Source: Erigeron canadensis (Eukaryota; Streptophyta; Magnoliopsida; Asterales; Asteraceae). Taken from it: DNA of 64,000 nucleotides. This document shows positions 1 to 11,353 of the stretch, in pieces; within the stretch, counting starts at the first letter, position 1; each line of letters opens with the position of its first letter. A program made the position numbers and the translations under genes. The stretch spans positions 310,001 through 374,000 of the forward strand of contig NC_057765.1 of the NCBI RefSeq assembly GCF_010389155.1, given 5' to 3'. The notes below the pieces were generated by a model. That model was given only the letters and a program-made list of their open reading frames with translations, ran no database searches and had not been told where the DNA came from.

Positions 1-1531
1 GTGTCTTCAACTCTTCTTATTAAATCTAAAATACTAAAATACTCGTATCTTTTTTCCACATGTTACATGTATACGTTACATGTATGACTCTCTCTAATAG
101 AATAAAATGTGCGAGTATCTTATACTACATTTTTTTAGAAACAAAATTTACTAGCGAGTTGTTTTCTTTTTCATCGCAAAAAATCTTTTTTATAGAAAAA
201 TTTGGGTAATTAACTAGTTTGATTACCCGATTGTTATTGATATCTTATTACATGCATAAAAAGTAGTATTTTATACATAAAATTTCATCATCTTAAATTT
301 TCGCATGACTAAATATAAATTTAAATGCACCTAAAACTCAAATTTTTAATATCGAGATATTTTTAATTTCTAGGTTTATTCTTTTGAACTTAGTTATCAA
401 TAACAATTTTCATCATTTTCTTATGATTTCAATTATGCGAAATATCATCTCGCATCGCAACACATTTTCCCAAACCATTTCTGTATATGACTAGTTTACG
501 ACTATAAAATCGATATTCATGCGTACATCCCCAAAGTTTGTTGTCATTGTAACCTTAACCCTACTTGTACCGTGGCAGACTCCAAAACTAAAGTCAAACT
601 TTTTTTTTATTTTTGTAATTTAAAATTTAAAATCTCAATGGATCATCAAGCAATAGATTTTCTCACCGGATAGAGATTCTTTCATTTCCAACTAGACGGG
701 TTAAATAAAGACATATTGATCATCATTAGATTAAAAACAAATCTTAAAATTAAGAGACAAGAGTTGAGGAAATCACCATCCTTTTCTCACCACTTTATCA
801 TACTTGTTATATTTGGCTTCATTCGTATATATGGCTTAAAATATTTGGAAACCCAACGATCGAAAAACTTAGTTAATTCCAAATTTTGGTAAGTAAAGTG
901 ATGATTTGGATATATTTTTTTAAATTTTTTAAAAGTCAAACCATTTTTATTTTGACCCCCAATTTTGATTTCTCAAACTTTAATCAAAATCGGAGAAAAT
1001 CATAATTAGTGGAAATTAAACTTCTACTTTTAATGACATGTTATTCTACATAAAAAGAATTATCTAAATATACTAACTTATAAAAAAAGAAACAAAAATT
1101 GGGTAACGCAAAATGGTTGGTTTGGGAAAGAAGTTCCAATTGCCAATTGTGACAAAAAGGTATTGTACCTTAAGCGATTGGATATAGCACAAAGCGAGCG
1201 GAGTACCTTTTTAATTTCATTTGTCCCGATTTCATATGTTTTCAATTATAATCTTTAATGTTGATTCAAATTGAACACTCATCGCAAAGCCCAAAAGATG
1301 AGCCCAATCTTTTCCATGGAAAACGGCCCCCTAAAACCTGTAGCTACACTAATACGAGTATTTAATAATACTGTCGTGGATAGAACGATGATTCAGATGG
1401 CCTCTCGGGAAAAAATGGAACATATATATAGATTGTATATATGATCACAAATGCTCTAAATGAGTTCAAACACAGACCAAATACGTACGCGATTAACATG
1501 AGAAATAGGATGGTATTACCTTACTGATATA
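1..1531. other. AT-rich intergenic DNA, no gene seen
   Basis: I read both strands and found no exon-like stretch, RNA gene or recognisable repeat terminus. The sequence is AT-rich with many homopolymer runs. It ends at the Helitron-like 3' terminus at 1532. Confidence 0.6.
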
Positions 1532-2320
1532 CTAGCGAGATTTGGCCCCACTTTGAGGGGCTCCAATTGTTGTGTTAATTTGGGTTTATTATTATAGTCT
1601 ACTTGACAATACAAAAGCAAGAAAATTATGGAAAACAACAAGAAAAATCCGAAAGAAAAAACCCCAAATGGGATCCGATATGAAAAAATCAAAATAGTGA
1701 TGCGGAACATAAGATGAACCAACAGAAGAGAACAAAAGCAACAAAAAAAATTGCAAGAAACCAAGCAAAACCGAAAGAAAAAAAAATCGAATGGGATCCG
1801 ACATGACAAAATTTGAGTAGTAATGCGGGGTGTAATTGGAGCAATAGAACAGTGTAGCGTGGCGGTGATTGAGAACACAAAAGCAAAAAAGAGAAAAAAA
1901 AACTATAAAAAAAAAATGAACAAAACAGAAAAAAAAAACCAAACGGGACTCGATATGTCAAAATTCAAATAGTGATGCAAACTCAATAAAAGAGAACACA
2001 ACAGGCAAAAATAACTATCCAAGAAACCAAGAAAAACAGGGGAAAAAAACCCGAACAGGATTTGATATGACAAAATCTGAAACCGAAAGAAAAAACTACA
2101 AATGAGATCTGATATGACAAAATCCAAATAATGATGTGGGGATATGAGACGAACCAATAAAAAAAACAAAAAAGCAAATTTGTTTTTGCAAGAAACCAAA
2201 AAAAAAACCAAAAAGAAAAACTTAAACGGGATCCGATATGCAAAATCCGAATAGTAATGCGTTGCATAAGTGGGCTAATAGAACAGTGCCACGTGGCGGC
2301 GGCACCGTTCATCAACAGGG
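1532..2320 (-). mobile_element. Helitron-like element containing a tandem array
   Basis: On the minus strand the left border reads as a Helitron 3' end: a GC-rich hairpin (GCCCC, 7-nt loop, GGGGC), about nine bases, then CTAG followed by T. The presumed 5' end near 2320 (GA|TCCCCTG) is less certain. It is followed by a palindromic GTGCC..GGCAC segment also found at the 5' side of the element at 19597. The interior is a degenerate tandem array in which phrases like GGATTTTGTCATATCGGATC recur about every 100-170 bp, each followed by a pyrimidine-rich tract. The Phe/Leu-rich open frames here are products of those tracts. There is no Rep/helicase coding, so the element is non-autonomous. Confidence 0.6.
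1560..2290 (-). repeat. Degenerate tandem repeat array inside the Helitron-like element
   Basis: About five to six units. Each carries a sequence close to CATTAYTATTYGGATTTTG, then a GGGATCCGATATG-like block (plus-strand sense) and a run of T-rich filler. Unit length varies by indels. A related single unit sits in the element at 19597-20236, so the array probably expanded from that family's sequence. Confidence 0.55.
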
Positions 2321-2329
2321 GATCTAGCT

Positions 2330-2572
2330 TACGTTGTTTTAACCGGAACCGCGCTAGAGAACCCCTTCACCCTCAATACCTAGGAGGAGGGGAAACCCTC
2401 AATTAAACCGCCCGAAGGCACGACATTTGATTGGGGTAAAACTTGCCCCCTTTGCAGGATTCAAATCTGTTTCACTGTAGGACTTTATTTGTGAAATTCC
2501 TTTGAATGTCAATCCCATGCCTCGAACTCGAAACCTCCAACATATAAAACTGGTGTTCAACTACTGAGCTAT
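2330..2572 (-). mobile_element. tRNA-derived SINE-like repeat, copy 1
   Basis: Read on the minus strand, the right end starts like a tRNA gene: TAGCTCAGTAGTT (A-box-like) and, about 40 nt on, GAGTTCGAGGC (B-box-like). The body then runs to GGGGCAAGTTTTACCCC and ATGTCGTGCC. A second, more diverged copy with the same order and strand is at 29300-29480, which shows that this is a dispersed family. I could not identify target-site duplications. Confidence 0.55.
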
Positions 2573-2615
2573 GATGGAAAGTACATATGAGTATTATATC
2601 TACTTTAGAATACAA

Positions 2616-2830
2616 ATAAGCAGCATGGTTGGATTAGTGGTAAACATCCTTGCCTCTGGAGACAGAGGTCATGGGTTCGATCCTCATCCCATGCAAAGGT
2701 TGGAGGGCCTTTTCTACCATTTAGGTAGAAACAAGATCTGCCTACATCTTAACCTCCCCCATACACCGTCGAAGTATTGGGGCTTAAAACCCGCAGAAGG
2801 CGGCACTGAGCAGTTACTTACTTAGTTACT
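2616..2830 (+). mobile_element. Full-length tRNA-derived SINE with perfect 19-bp target duplication
   Basis: The element is flanked by identical 19-bp direct repeats (TATCTACTTTAGAATACAA) at 2597-2615 and 2831-2849, the mark of LINE-machinery retroposition. Its head is tRNA-like: GGATTAGTGGTAAAC works as an A box and GGTTCGATCC at 2674-2683 as a B box for RNA polymerase III. The body ends in CCCGCAGAAGGCGGCACTG and a simple TTACTTACTTAG tail. Domain order resembles plant Au-type SINEs. The 84-codon open frame across it is fortuitous. The intact duplication points to a recent insertion. Confidence 0.85.
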
Positions 2831-2849
2831 TATCTACTTTAGAATACAA

Positions 2850-4550
2850 GGATTGATCGATGTGCATTAGTATTAACACTAATGATTTACAGGCCTACTA
2901 AACTCGCCTAAATATTTGCCTAATGATATAAAGATGCCATGTGTAATTTTATTTTAGGAGTTCATTAATTAAATTATGTTATTACTACTATACCCCTAAT
3001 CTTATAACTACATATCTTGCCTCTAAATAAAATTCTTTTACGTCTATAAAGTCTATCTCCCATGTAAGTTTTCTTCCTAACCCTAATTTATTTCAATAAT
3101 ATTCAAGCTATTCTTATTGCTATGCGTCGATAATAAAGTAATTATTTAGTAAACAATAGATCTTTATATATTATGTTTTTCTTGTTTACAAAGTGTGTGT
3201 CGATCGACTTACGAAATATCCCTACAACATATTATATTCTTGTTTCATTGTTTCGTGACAAGTCAAAAATGTATTGTTATAGTGATAGTTGAATATCATT
3301 TATGGTGTTAAAATATTACTCGTATCTATCATCTATGATAGTTAAATAAATTGTCCAGAGAAGGCTATAATGAAGCTCTGCACATATAGCAATAGACGCT
3401 AGTTACATGCTTTTTTGGTATTCCAAAAGAAAAAAAGAAAAGCTCTGCACAAAGCATTAGTAGTAATATAGAGGCATAGAGCAATTGGAATTTAGATTTG
3501 CATTTGCATTTAGCGAAAAACATCATAAAAAGATAGAAATACACAATTATCCGTAAATTAATTTATGGGTAAATTTAGAATAAAATTGTTTAGTTATAAT
3601 GAAAACAACATGTGGCAATGGCTAATAATTAGGTCTAATTATTAGGCTTCCATATCAAAACTCTAGTATTAATATTCACAGATTAATTAGCGTTTTCGCT
3701 TCAAAAGATATTCTATTGAAATTAATTGATCATGTTATTTCTAAGACATCTAACTCATAAAATTTAACTTGGTTTTGTTTATTTTGTTTATGTTTCATAA
3801 CGAATACTTCCATTTCATTCAATAACTAGATACTTACCAAGACACCATACAAACTTAATTCACAATTTTCTTTAGAAAAGGCCCCCCTATAACTAATCTA
3901 GTATTAACTAGTATTACCTAATTTTCTTAAACAAATTATGTACGTGTGGATATATGATCAGAAAAATAAATTAAAATAAAATTGAGATTTTATGTTTACA
4001 TTGGTTCAGGTTTTTTCTTTTTTTAAAGAAGTGAATTACTTGCAAATATGAGGAGGTCTAACATATGTTTTTGTAATCGGATATCAATTTAAGCGATCCG
4101 CAGGAAAATGTCTAGGTTGAGGAAAGAAATCTTCTTACCAATAGACCATTTGGTAATGGGAAGTGAAATGTTGACCACAAAAGATTGTCATTTACAACAA
4201 GTACATATATATATAACTGTCTGAAACAATTGTTGTAGATGACAAATTTGGGTTGTCAATTTTATCACTTCCGTTTGGTAATGGTTGTGATTAAAAAAAT
4301 AAATTTTTAAAAGTATAAGTAAGTGTACATTAGTATAGTTGTGCCAGGATTTTTGTAATTGATAGAAATGATCATCAAGATTGAGAATCACCATAAGTTT
4401 TGTGTGAGTAGTTATATAAAGAAAAAGAAATGGGACAGAGTAAATAATACGAGTAATTCATACACAGAGTAGATATATAGAGGAGGAATCACAAAGACAT
4501 GGTACAAAATTAAAAAGGGATATTAATTATTATAACGGAAGAATAATAAT
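2850..4550. other. AT-rich intergenic DNA, no gene seen
   Basis: This stretch lies downstream of PSBX, which runs leftward and ends at 4551. I see no coding exon, RNA gene or transposon end. The PSBX 3' UTR and polyadenylation site must fall at its right edge, but I cannot place them. Confidence 0.5.
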
Positions 4551-4925
4551 TTAACCGCGCTTGACAGGGTCAAAGTTGGAAACACCGATGATAGCTCCCA
4601 AAATGCCACCAAGCACAACCCCACCAGCTCCGATGCTCAGCAAGAAGTTGTTTAGCGACGGAGTAACACTGGATGCTGCCTGTGCTACCTCTGGGACCAC
4701 CATGGATGCCGTTAGAGCTGCGGCTGTGACAACAGCCGTGGCTGCGTTCTCCTTCAAGGAGCTCATGTTCACCACCAATGCCCTGTTCTTCTTCTTTAAA
4801 GAAGAGGAGGTGGCCTTCTTATTAATTAGTTGCAAAGGGTTGAACAAGGAAGAGGTTGTGGCAACAGTCTTGTTGTTGTGGGTGGTCAATGGCATGGCCA
4901 TGAAAACTGCTGAAGTGGAAGCCAT
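4551..4925 (-). CDS. PSBX: Photosystem II subunit X precursor (PsbX), chloroplast
   Basis: A single exon of 124 codons. PsbX is a one-helix, low-mass subunit at the edge of photosystem II that affects quinone turnover at the QB site. It is nucleus-encoded in plants. The N-terminal half is a Ser/Thr/Lys-rich transit region. A hydrophobic Ala-rich thylakoid-transfer segment (about residues 60-83) ends in an AQA cleavage motif. The predicted mature peptide is about 41 residues, with one membrane helix rich in Gly/Ile/Val and the family's diagnostic C-terminus, [11 protein letters not shown]. The ATG is preceded in the transcript by an AAT-repeat leader (4926-4940) and no earlier in-frame ATG is seen. 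The reverse-strand open frame at 4561-4998 is antisense shadow. Length and motif order match plant PsbX. Confidence 0.95.
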   Translation of the reverse strand: MASTSAVFMAMPLTTHNNKTVATTSSLFNPLQLINKKATSSSLKKKNRALVVNMSSLKENAATAVVTAAALTASMVVPEVAQAASSVTPSLNNFLLSIGAGGVVLGGILGAIIGVSNFDPVKRG

Positions 4926-5116
4926 TATTATTATTATTGTTTGGCTTGTGTTATGGGTGGGTGGGTGGATGAGAAAACAAGACTGGATGGGGAGATGAGA
5001 TAGATGGACAAGTAGTAAGTTAAGTTAAAAGAAAGGAAGGTGGAGGAGACTTGTGGCTTTTGTGATCACCAAATCTTTCAAGGTGTGATGTGGCTGTTTT
5101 TCCATTTGTTATTGGT

Positions 5117-5134
5117 GGATAACCTTATCTATCC
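5117..5134 (-). promoter_or_regulatory. I-box (GATAAG) element upstream of PSBX
   Basis: About 195-210 bases upstream of the PSBX ATG the minus strand reads GATAGATAAGGTTATCC. GATAAGG is the I-box core found in light-regulated photosynthesis promoters, and the site is almost palindromic. Function is inferred from position and motif only. I saw no convincing TATA box nearby. Confidence 0.35.
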
Positions 5135-5264
5135 ATCCATCTATCCCTCCTTTCTTCCTTACTTCCTAAACTTCATTATCATTATATATATTTTCACTTT
5201 TATCTTACAATTAAAACCCGTCTTTCTATATTCCTTGGGTAATACTCCGAGTGGATATTGGTGA

Positions 5265-6310
5265 GTTTTTTCATTAATTTTTAGAGTCAGCAGTGGAAAT
5301 TTAACTTTTGGGAAAATATCAAACTACTGTATATAATAGACCAATCCAGCATAACATGTCAACTTGTTAAAATTTCAAGAGCTGTGACTAATATTTTGAG
5401 AAAAAAATTCACAAAGTAGTCACTTTTAAGAATGAAACCCAAAACTTCAACTCATCGTTTCATAATTCACATCTCCTCTAAATATAGAACTTTCTTAAAA
5501 ATTATAACTTGTAAGATAAATAAGTTAGTAAGTTTTAAATTTCTGTTTGTTAATATATTTTAAATTAAGTTTGAACTTTTTTGATTATTTCAACTTTAAG
5601 AATTTCATCTAAAGATGATCTTAAATTATAGATCAATAACATTGTGTTAAAAAAATAATGTAGTATAAAAAATAAAGCATTAGCATATTGTGACTTATCT
5701 AACTTATTAATTAATATCACTGAGCTATTCATTTAGAATTATCTGCTCATGTTTATGTTCATTACTTGATATCAGTGTTCATGAAATTCGGTCAATGGTG
5801 TGCCTTTGGGATGGGAACTGGTACTAGTCCCGATCGTATATTCATTAGCTTCATTATATGTGATTGTATGTGTTCAAGACATTTAGTATGTAATTGTATG
5901 CGCGTGTTTATATTTTGTATAAAACTATTATGTTCATAAAGAATCGACAGGGCTTTCAAGTTAATTACTAATTCTTTCGTATAAAAAAATACGAACTCAG
6001 AATCTCGTGTTAGACATATTTTAATATATTTTTTAGGTGATCAGACTAACAGAGAATGAAGTAGCTAGAAGCAGGATTGAATTAGGAGATTGACGCATCT
6101 TTTGTTAAATTAGTATTCACAGCCTTAACGACCCATTTGAGGATTAAACATTTTAATGGCATAATAGTATATTATTCATTTCTCTATGAAATGCTCTTGC
6201 TCATGTGCTATTATTGTGCCAGTACTTGCGCAAGTACTTCATCATTTAGATATTCCTACATCATTTCATGTCATAAATTGATTTCACGGTATTCCGATCT
6301 TCGGCCATAA
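5265..6310. other. Intergenic, no gene seen
   Basis: AT-rich sequence upstream of PSBX. No coding or repeat signature is recognised before the MITE that starts at 6311. Confidence 0.5.
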
Positions 6311-6657
6311 GGGGCAAGGGTACGTGTAGTGTCAAACATTGGCAAATTGACATGTTTTTGGCAAGTTTAAATCCAATAAGAGTGTGACATGTGACGTTGT
6401 CAATATAAAGCCAAAACTTGCCAATTATTGCCAAAACTTATGGTTTAGTGCTTTTTATTTGCCAATTCTTGCTACAAAAATAAATCACAAAAAAGGAATT
6501 ATGCTTTACAAAATTTGTTGGCAATGCTTGACACAATAGGTCAATACTAGCCGATCCAACTTGCCAAAAAAAGCCAAATTTACTTGCTAATGCAAGTGCT
6601 ATAGCAAGCCAAAGAGCCAAAAGTAACGAATAAATTTGCCGACTCTACCCTTACCCC
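6311..6657. mobile_element. Tourist/PIF-type MITE with TAA target duplication
   Basis: The ends are inverted copies: GGGGCAAGGGTACGTGTAG on the left and the complement of GGGGTAAGGGTAGAGTCGGC on the right. The element is flanked by TAA at 6308-6310 and 6658-6660. A 3-bp TAA/TTA duplication with GGG-starting ends is typical of PIF/Harbinger MITEs. The 347-bp interior has many TTGGCAA/TTGCCAA words in both orientations and could fold extensively. It has no coding capacity. Confidence 0.75.
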
Positions 6658-6695
6658 TAATTGGAGTACTACAAACTAACCATAATATACCTAGT

Positions 6696-7371
6696 AGGGG
6701 TGAGTATGGTTCGGTTTGGGTCAGTTTTTGACTAAAACCGAACCGTTATAATTCGGTTTTTGAAAACTAAAACCATTGGGTTTCGGTTTTGTCGGTTTGT
6801 GTCTACTTCGGTTTGGTTTTTCGGTCTTAGTCGGTTTTTAACCACTTGTGGTTTGGGTTAAATTGAGTTTGGAAAATTTATAAGTTTATACCGTATAATT
6901 AAACCATAATTAATTTTAACAAGTTTTCAAAACAATATTAGTTATAATAACACTACAATGACAACAAATACATAAAAGTAAGTTGTACAAACTTCAAACA
7001 AATTTTATATATAATTATTTATATATTTTACGCGTTGTTTAATTATACAATTATTAAAGCAAATTAATCTTGTTGTGCATTCTCACTAAAAACATATAAA
7101 TGGTATTTTGTATACACCTAAAAATGCAATTATATATATTAATATATTTACCAAAAATGAATAATAAATTGATATAAATATATAATAAAGTAAACAATAT
7201 ATATTTTTGGTTCGGTTCGGTTTTTTGGTTCGGTTTTTATTAGAAACCAAAATCGAACCATAACTTTCGGTTCTTAGGCCTTTTGTTTTTTCGGTTTTCG
7301 GTTTTTTCGGTTCGGTTTTTTCGATTTTCATGATTTTTTTGGTTTTCGGTTTGGTTTTTGCTCTCCCCTCA
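6696..7371. mobile_element. hAT-like non-autonomous element rich in GGTTCGG repeats
   Basis: The left end reads AGGGGTGAGTATGGTTCGG and the right end reads, inverted, GAGGGGAGAGCAAAAACC. Arrays of GGTTCGGTTT and its complement follow inward. This arrangement (AGGGGTGAGCA ends plus CGGTTCGGTTT subterminal words) is familiar in plant hAT MITEs. I could not align an 8-bp target duplication, so the borders are approximate. A partly coding-looking minus-strand frame at 7086-7565 is composed of the repeat words. Confidence 0.5.
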
Positions 7372-8521
7372 CTTAGGATTTCAATAGCAATAAAACCAAA
7401 CTCAACTAAAGTTTCATCAATTTCACATAATTTCAAAAATCCTGGTTCAAAATAATATGAAAATACCTTCGGTTTAAAATGTGACAATACTATAATAGCA
7501 TGCAAAATTTCCCCTCTTCTTTTCCTCTTTCTTAAGCTGGAAACAACTAAACACCTACACACCACAAAGATTGGTATGTGATTAATGGGTTAGACTAAAT
7601 AATACGGAAAAAAACTTAGGTTGTGTATAACCGCTTGAGGTCTTAAGAACAAACTCTAATCCTAAACTAGTGTTCACTAAATACTGATTATGTTTGGAAA
7701 TTTAAAACAAAACTATTCAAACACTAAGAGCTGTTGTTATATAGACAAAGTTCTTAAGACCAATATCAAAAAACACAAAGTTATAAAAATACTCGTATGA
7801 TTTTGTGTGTGAAAAAATTCGACAAATATTTTCCTCCGATGGTTGACTTTAGACAAAGATCAACTTCAGGATGCGTGAAAAGCACTTGTCAAAGTTTGAT
7901 TTGACAAGTGCATGTTCTAACAACGTGCCCCATAAAATTTTATTTATTTTGTCTTGTCCAAATTAAATTAAAGACAAAAACACTTTCTCGATCTATACTC
8001 ATTAGCACTAGTTGACGAGTCATTAGGTTCTTTAGAAGAATGTTGTATCATCAAATTCTTCCAAGTCTTTTATTGCTGCTTTCAGATAATTATTTGTAAA
8101 ACGGCTGATGAATGTTGTTGTATCTTCAAATTAAAACTAATTCCATATGATTATTTTAGAAGTCTTATACATCAGCTTCTTTTTTAAACTTCAGTTGTCT
8201 ATCTTTTGTTTAAATAAGTTAGAGTAATAACGATCGATTCTAGCTTGGTGGTAAAATATACTTGACAGTGTATTTTAACTAATTAAAAGTTTTAGATTTC
8301 TTTTTAGAACTAACAAATAAATTGTTTCTTACAGCGGAATGAAAAATACTTGTTTGTTTGTTTAATTACGTACGTGGTTCGTATATAGCCAAATTAATCA
8401 TCATAAAAAAAAATAAAATGCAAATTGCGTTTAATGACCCACGATGTACGCTAGCTAGCTTGTTTGTTATCACCAAATTAAATTAAGACGTAGCTAGGTA
8501 GGAGTATTTTCTTAAAATTAA
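7372..8521. other. Intergenic, upstream region of the ATL gene
   Basis: No gene or transposon end recognised. The last few hundred bases are the presumed promoter and leader of the RING-H2 gene starting at 8522. Confidence 0.4.
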
Positions 8522-9038
8522 ATGGGGAGTGACCTAAACCTTCCAAAAGCTCTAACTCAATTATCACCTCCGCCTCCAACCCCACAACCACTATCATCAC
8601 AAAAATCAAACATGCCCATGCTATACTACGGTCTGGTGGTGGTAGCAACGGCGGCCGTCGTTCTTGCCGTATACAACCTTTTAGTCGTACGTTGGTGCAC
8701 CAACCAATATCATCAACGACAACGACGCGAAGGATTAGCCAATATTAATAATTTCAGAGCATCTCGAAACCCGCAATCATCGTCATCTTCCACTACTACC
8801 AGCGACTCAACAATCATCGGTGGTATTGGCACTACTAGTATTAGATATAAAAAAGATGTTATCCACATTAGTAATATAAATAGAGTGTTCAGTTTGCCTG
8901 TCGGGATTCGAAGAGGGTGAACAAGTGAAGAAGCTGCCCAGATGTAATCACTGGTTTCATGAAGCATGCATCGATATGTGGTTGTTTTCCCATCCTGACT
9001 GCCCTCTCTGTCGTGCCCCTGCCCACCCCCCGCCCTAG
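8522..9038 (+). CDS. ATL-type RING-H2 E3 ubiquitin ligase, interrupted by a 1-nt frameshift
   Basis: Plant ATL proteins are one-exon, membrane-anchored RING-H2 ligases that pair with an E2 to ubiquitinate targets. The first frame (8522 to about 8880) gives a Pro-rich N-terminus, one hydrophobic helix (about residues 33-57) and a Ser/Thr-rich linker. The RING lies in a different frame, 8883-9038. Its ligands are C-x2-C-x15-C-x-H-x2-H-x2-C-x10-C-x2-C, with the Pro before the third Cys and the Trp after the sixth ligand (IDMW) that mark ATLs, and it ends in TAG at 9036-9038. The two frames join if one A of the AAA at 8878-8880 is surplus; otherwise translation stops at TGA 8918-8920 without a RING. 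The canonical GLD motif is not evident. This is either a recent pseudogene or a one-base assembly error. Confidence 0.8.
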
Positions 9039-9416
9039 CTACCTACCTCCATATATATATCATCAATTCGATCAATTTAATTCAATTCCACTTCTGTACG
9101 TAGTAATTATCCGGCCATCTGGTGAATGAATATATATCAATCAATCTTATCTTCTCGATCATTGTTATTTATTTCCTTAATTATTATCATTATTTTACTC
9201 AGCTCTTTGGTTAATTTTATTTTTTGATATTTTTTTTAATTACGCAAACGACGAATAATGAAATTAAACAAAAGAAAATGACAGGCGAGAATTTTTGAAA
9301 CTAATACATTGTTGAAAAGTTGGCCACCGTTTAACCTTATCCAACAAAATGCTAGCTAGCACATACGGAGTATTTTTTTTATTTTTTAGTTTTTTTTTAT
9401 TTTATTATAAATAAAA

Positions 9417-10340
9417 TCTTTATAATAAATAAAAGAAGATTGTCTTCCTAAAATATTTTTAGAAAAAATATGATGTGTCAAACCCACATATTTTTTTATA
9501 AAAAATTTCTTTGATTTATGATGTCATATATATATATGAAAAAAAAACCATTATATTAAATGCTTATTTAAAATTCCTAATCTTTTATTAGAGATAAAGA
9601 AAGTTATCTTTCAACATAAATCTTTGAAATTTTTTTTTGTTTTAACCCAAATGGTAATCTTATTTTATATATTTTTGTTTTAGTCGATTCATTATCTTTA
9701 TATCAATATCAAGTTATAATATATTAATGACAAAAATTACATAACTTTTTTTTACTACATATTTTTCATTTCTAAAACTTTAATTAGAATACCCGGGTTG
9801 AACTATCAATAAACTAAAATAGATTGAGCCATGACACGTGGCGTAATTCGTAATTGACACGTGTCCTTTTAATTTATTTATTTTATTAAATTAGTTTTTT
9901 TTTAATTGTATATAGATTCAAATTTCTTATTAGACTTATACTTAAAGTCTAACTCTTGGATTATTAATAAAAAAAATACATTATAACCTTATTTGATTGA
10001 TCGTTTTCTCATTAATAAATTTTCTTTTTTTCTTTCTCAATTCTTCAACTCCTATTACTTATATTACTTACAATAGGTTATTTGATTTTGCGATCCGAAA
10101 TCACAAGGCTTCCGTCATCCATTATGCTTACAAGTTCCGATTTTGATGTGATTCAAAAAATTTAAGTTAAATCCAAAAATTCTAACTAAACATATGTTAT
10201 ATTTATCATTTTAGTTTCGATAATCGATTTACTTTAATCACAGTTTATTTCATACTCACGAATCATGTATGAGACATATTCGAATTTCTTTATAATACAA
10301 TCCATGCAACTACCGTACATCGTACGGGTATTAGTACTAG
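9417..10340 (+). mobile_element. Non-autonomous Helitron, 924 bp
   Basis: The 5' end is TCTTTATAATAAATAAAAGA preceded by A. The 3' end has the hairpin CCGTAC-ATC-GTACGG, nine bases, then CTAG followed by T. So both termini and the A|T insertion site fit Helitrons. There are no terminal inverted repeats and no RepHel coding. Two CACGTG-type words (CACGTGGC, CACGTGTC) occur near 9835-9862. Confidence 0.75.
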
Positions 10341-10753
10341 TTGTATTATAATATAAGATAGCATTAATTGAATTTAAAAAATGAAATTAAAATAACTTTA
10401 TTTAAAGTAGGCTAATAACTTTTCTATACCTTGTACAGATATTATAACGTTCTCGACATTTTTATTCAATCGTTTTATCGGCATCATTATTAACGGGGCG
10501 AATATTATCTATACCTTCATTTTTTAAAGGTTAGGATAATCTCATATACATCAGTACTAGGAAAAGCCGGATTCACGACAAATTACAAACGGAAATATTA
10601 AAAGAAATCATTATACACATATTTTAAAAATCACTTAAATAATTTTTTAAAGTTAGAATCTCATATGCGATGGTAGTCGTGCCGGCAACTGTGTGGTGGT
10701 GGATGCGACTGTTGGTGGTTGCGTTAAGTTGTGTATATAATTAATATAAGGTA
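10341..10753. other. Intergenic, nothing recognised
   Basis: Short AT-rich gap between a Helitron 3' end and a CACTA-like terminus. No exon or repeat signature is visible. Confidence 0.4.
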
Positions 10754-11353
10754 CACTAGTACAGATTTTGACAATAGAGACCAGTTATTCGGACTTTAGA
10801 GACCGGTAAGACAACCGGTCCCTATGACTACTGGTCTCTCTCATAGAGACCGGTTATGCTAAGTATAGAGACCCATTTTATTCAAAATAGTTGGTCTCTA
10901 TTCTTTATTCCCGCATTAACGACCATATATTCCCGCTAAACACATAAAGACCTGTCTGTTATTATTTAACCGATCCCTATTCTTTTTTATTTTAAAAAAA
11001 AATTACAACTCAAAAATAACTACTCTTCAACATCAAAACCGAAATTTCCTGGAAAATTAAAAAAGCACTTTATTTGGTAAAAATATAAATTTACAATTAA
11101 AATATGTACATTCACGTGTAATGATAAGTAAACACTGATGAACTGTGATTATTACAAATAGAAAGTAATATACAAACCAAGTCTCGTCTAATCTCATCAT
11201 CAATTCGTATCTTGATACAAACCAGAACTTTTCTTGAATTTTTCATCTGCTCTATCGTTCAAGATCTAGAAAAAATGAACATGAAACGATATATAATTAT
11301 TATAAAGCCAAATCAAAACAAAATGTTCAAATAAATATGAATAAGGTTGGTAA
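10754..11353 (+). mobile_element. Left end of a second CACTA-like element with AGAGACCGGT subterminal repeats
   Basis: It starts CACTAGTACAGATTTTGAC. It is followed by at least six copies, in both orientations, of an ATAGAGACCGGT-like word between 10780 and 10980. CACTA termini carry such short subterminal repeats for transposase binding. No matching right terminus was found. The intact CACTA at 11354 may have inserted into this older element and split it, or the right part is lost. Confidence 0.5.

Noticed and set aside
1516..2315. Phe/Leu-rich minus-strand open frames resembling membrane proteins
   Set aside because: They are translations of poly-pyrimidine tracts in a tandem repeat and occur in several frames at once.
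2630..2700. Possible functional tRNA gene
   Set aside because: A and B boxes are present, but the sequence does not fold into a full cloverleaf with a CCA-side acceptor stem, and the 19-bp target duplication shows it is a SINE head.
2571..2825. 84-codon open frame
   Set aside because: It lies across the SINE body and has no protein-like features; the frame is a by-product of the retroposon.
4561..4998. 145-codon plus-strand frame opposite PSBX
   Set aside because: Antisense shadow of the well-supported PsbX coding sequence.
7086..7565. 159-codon minus-strand Lys/Pro/Thr-rich frame
   Set aside because: It is made of GGTTCGG-type repeat words read in reverse; no protein family features.
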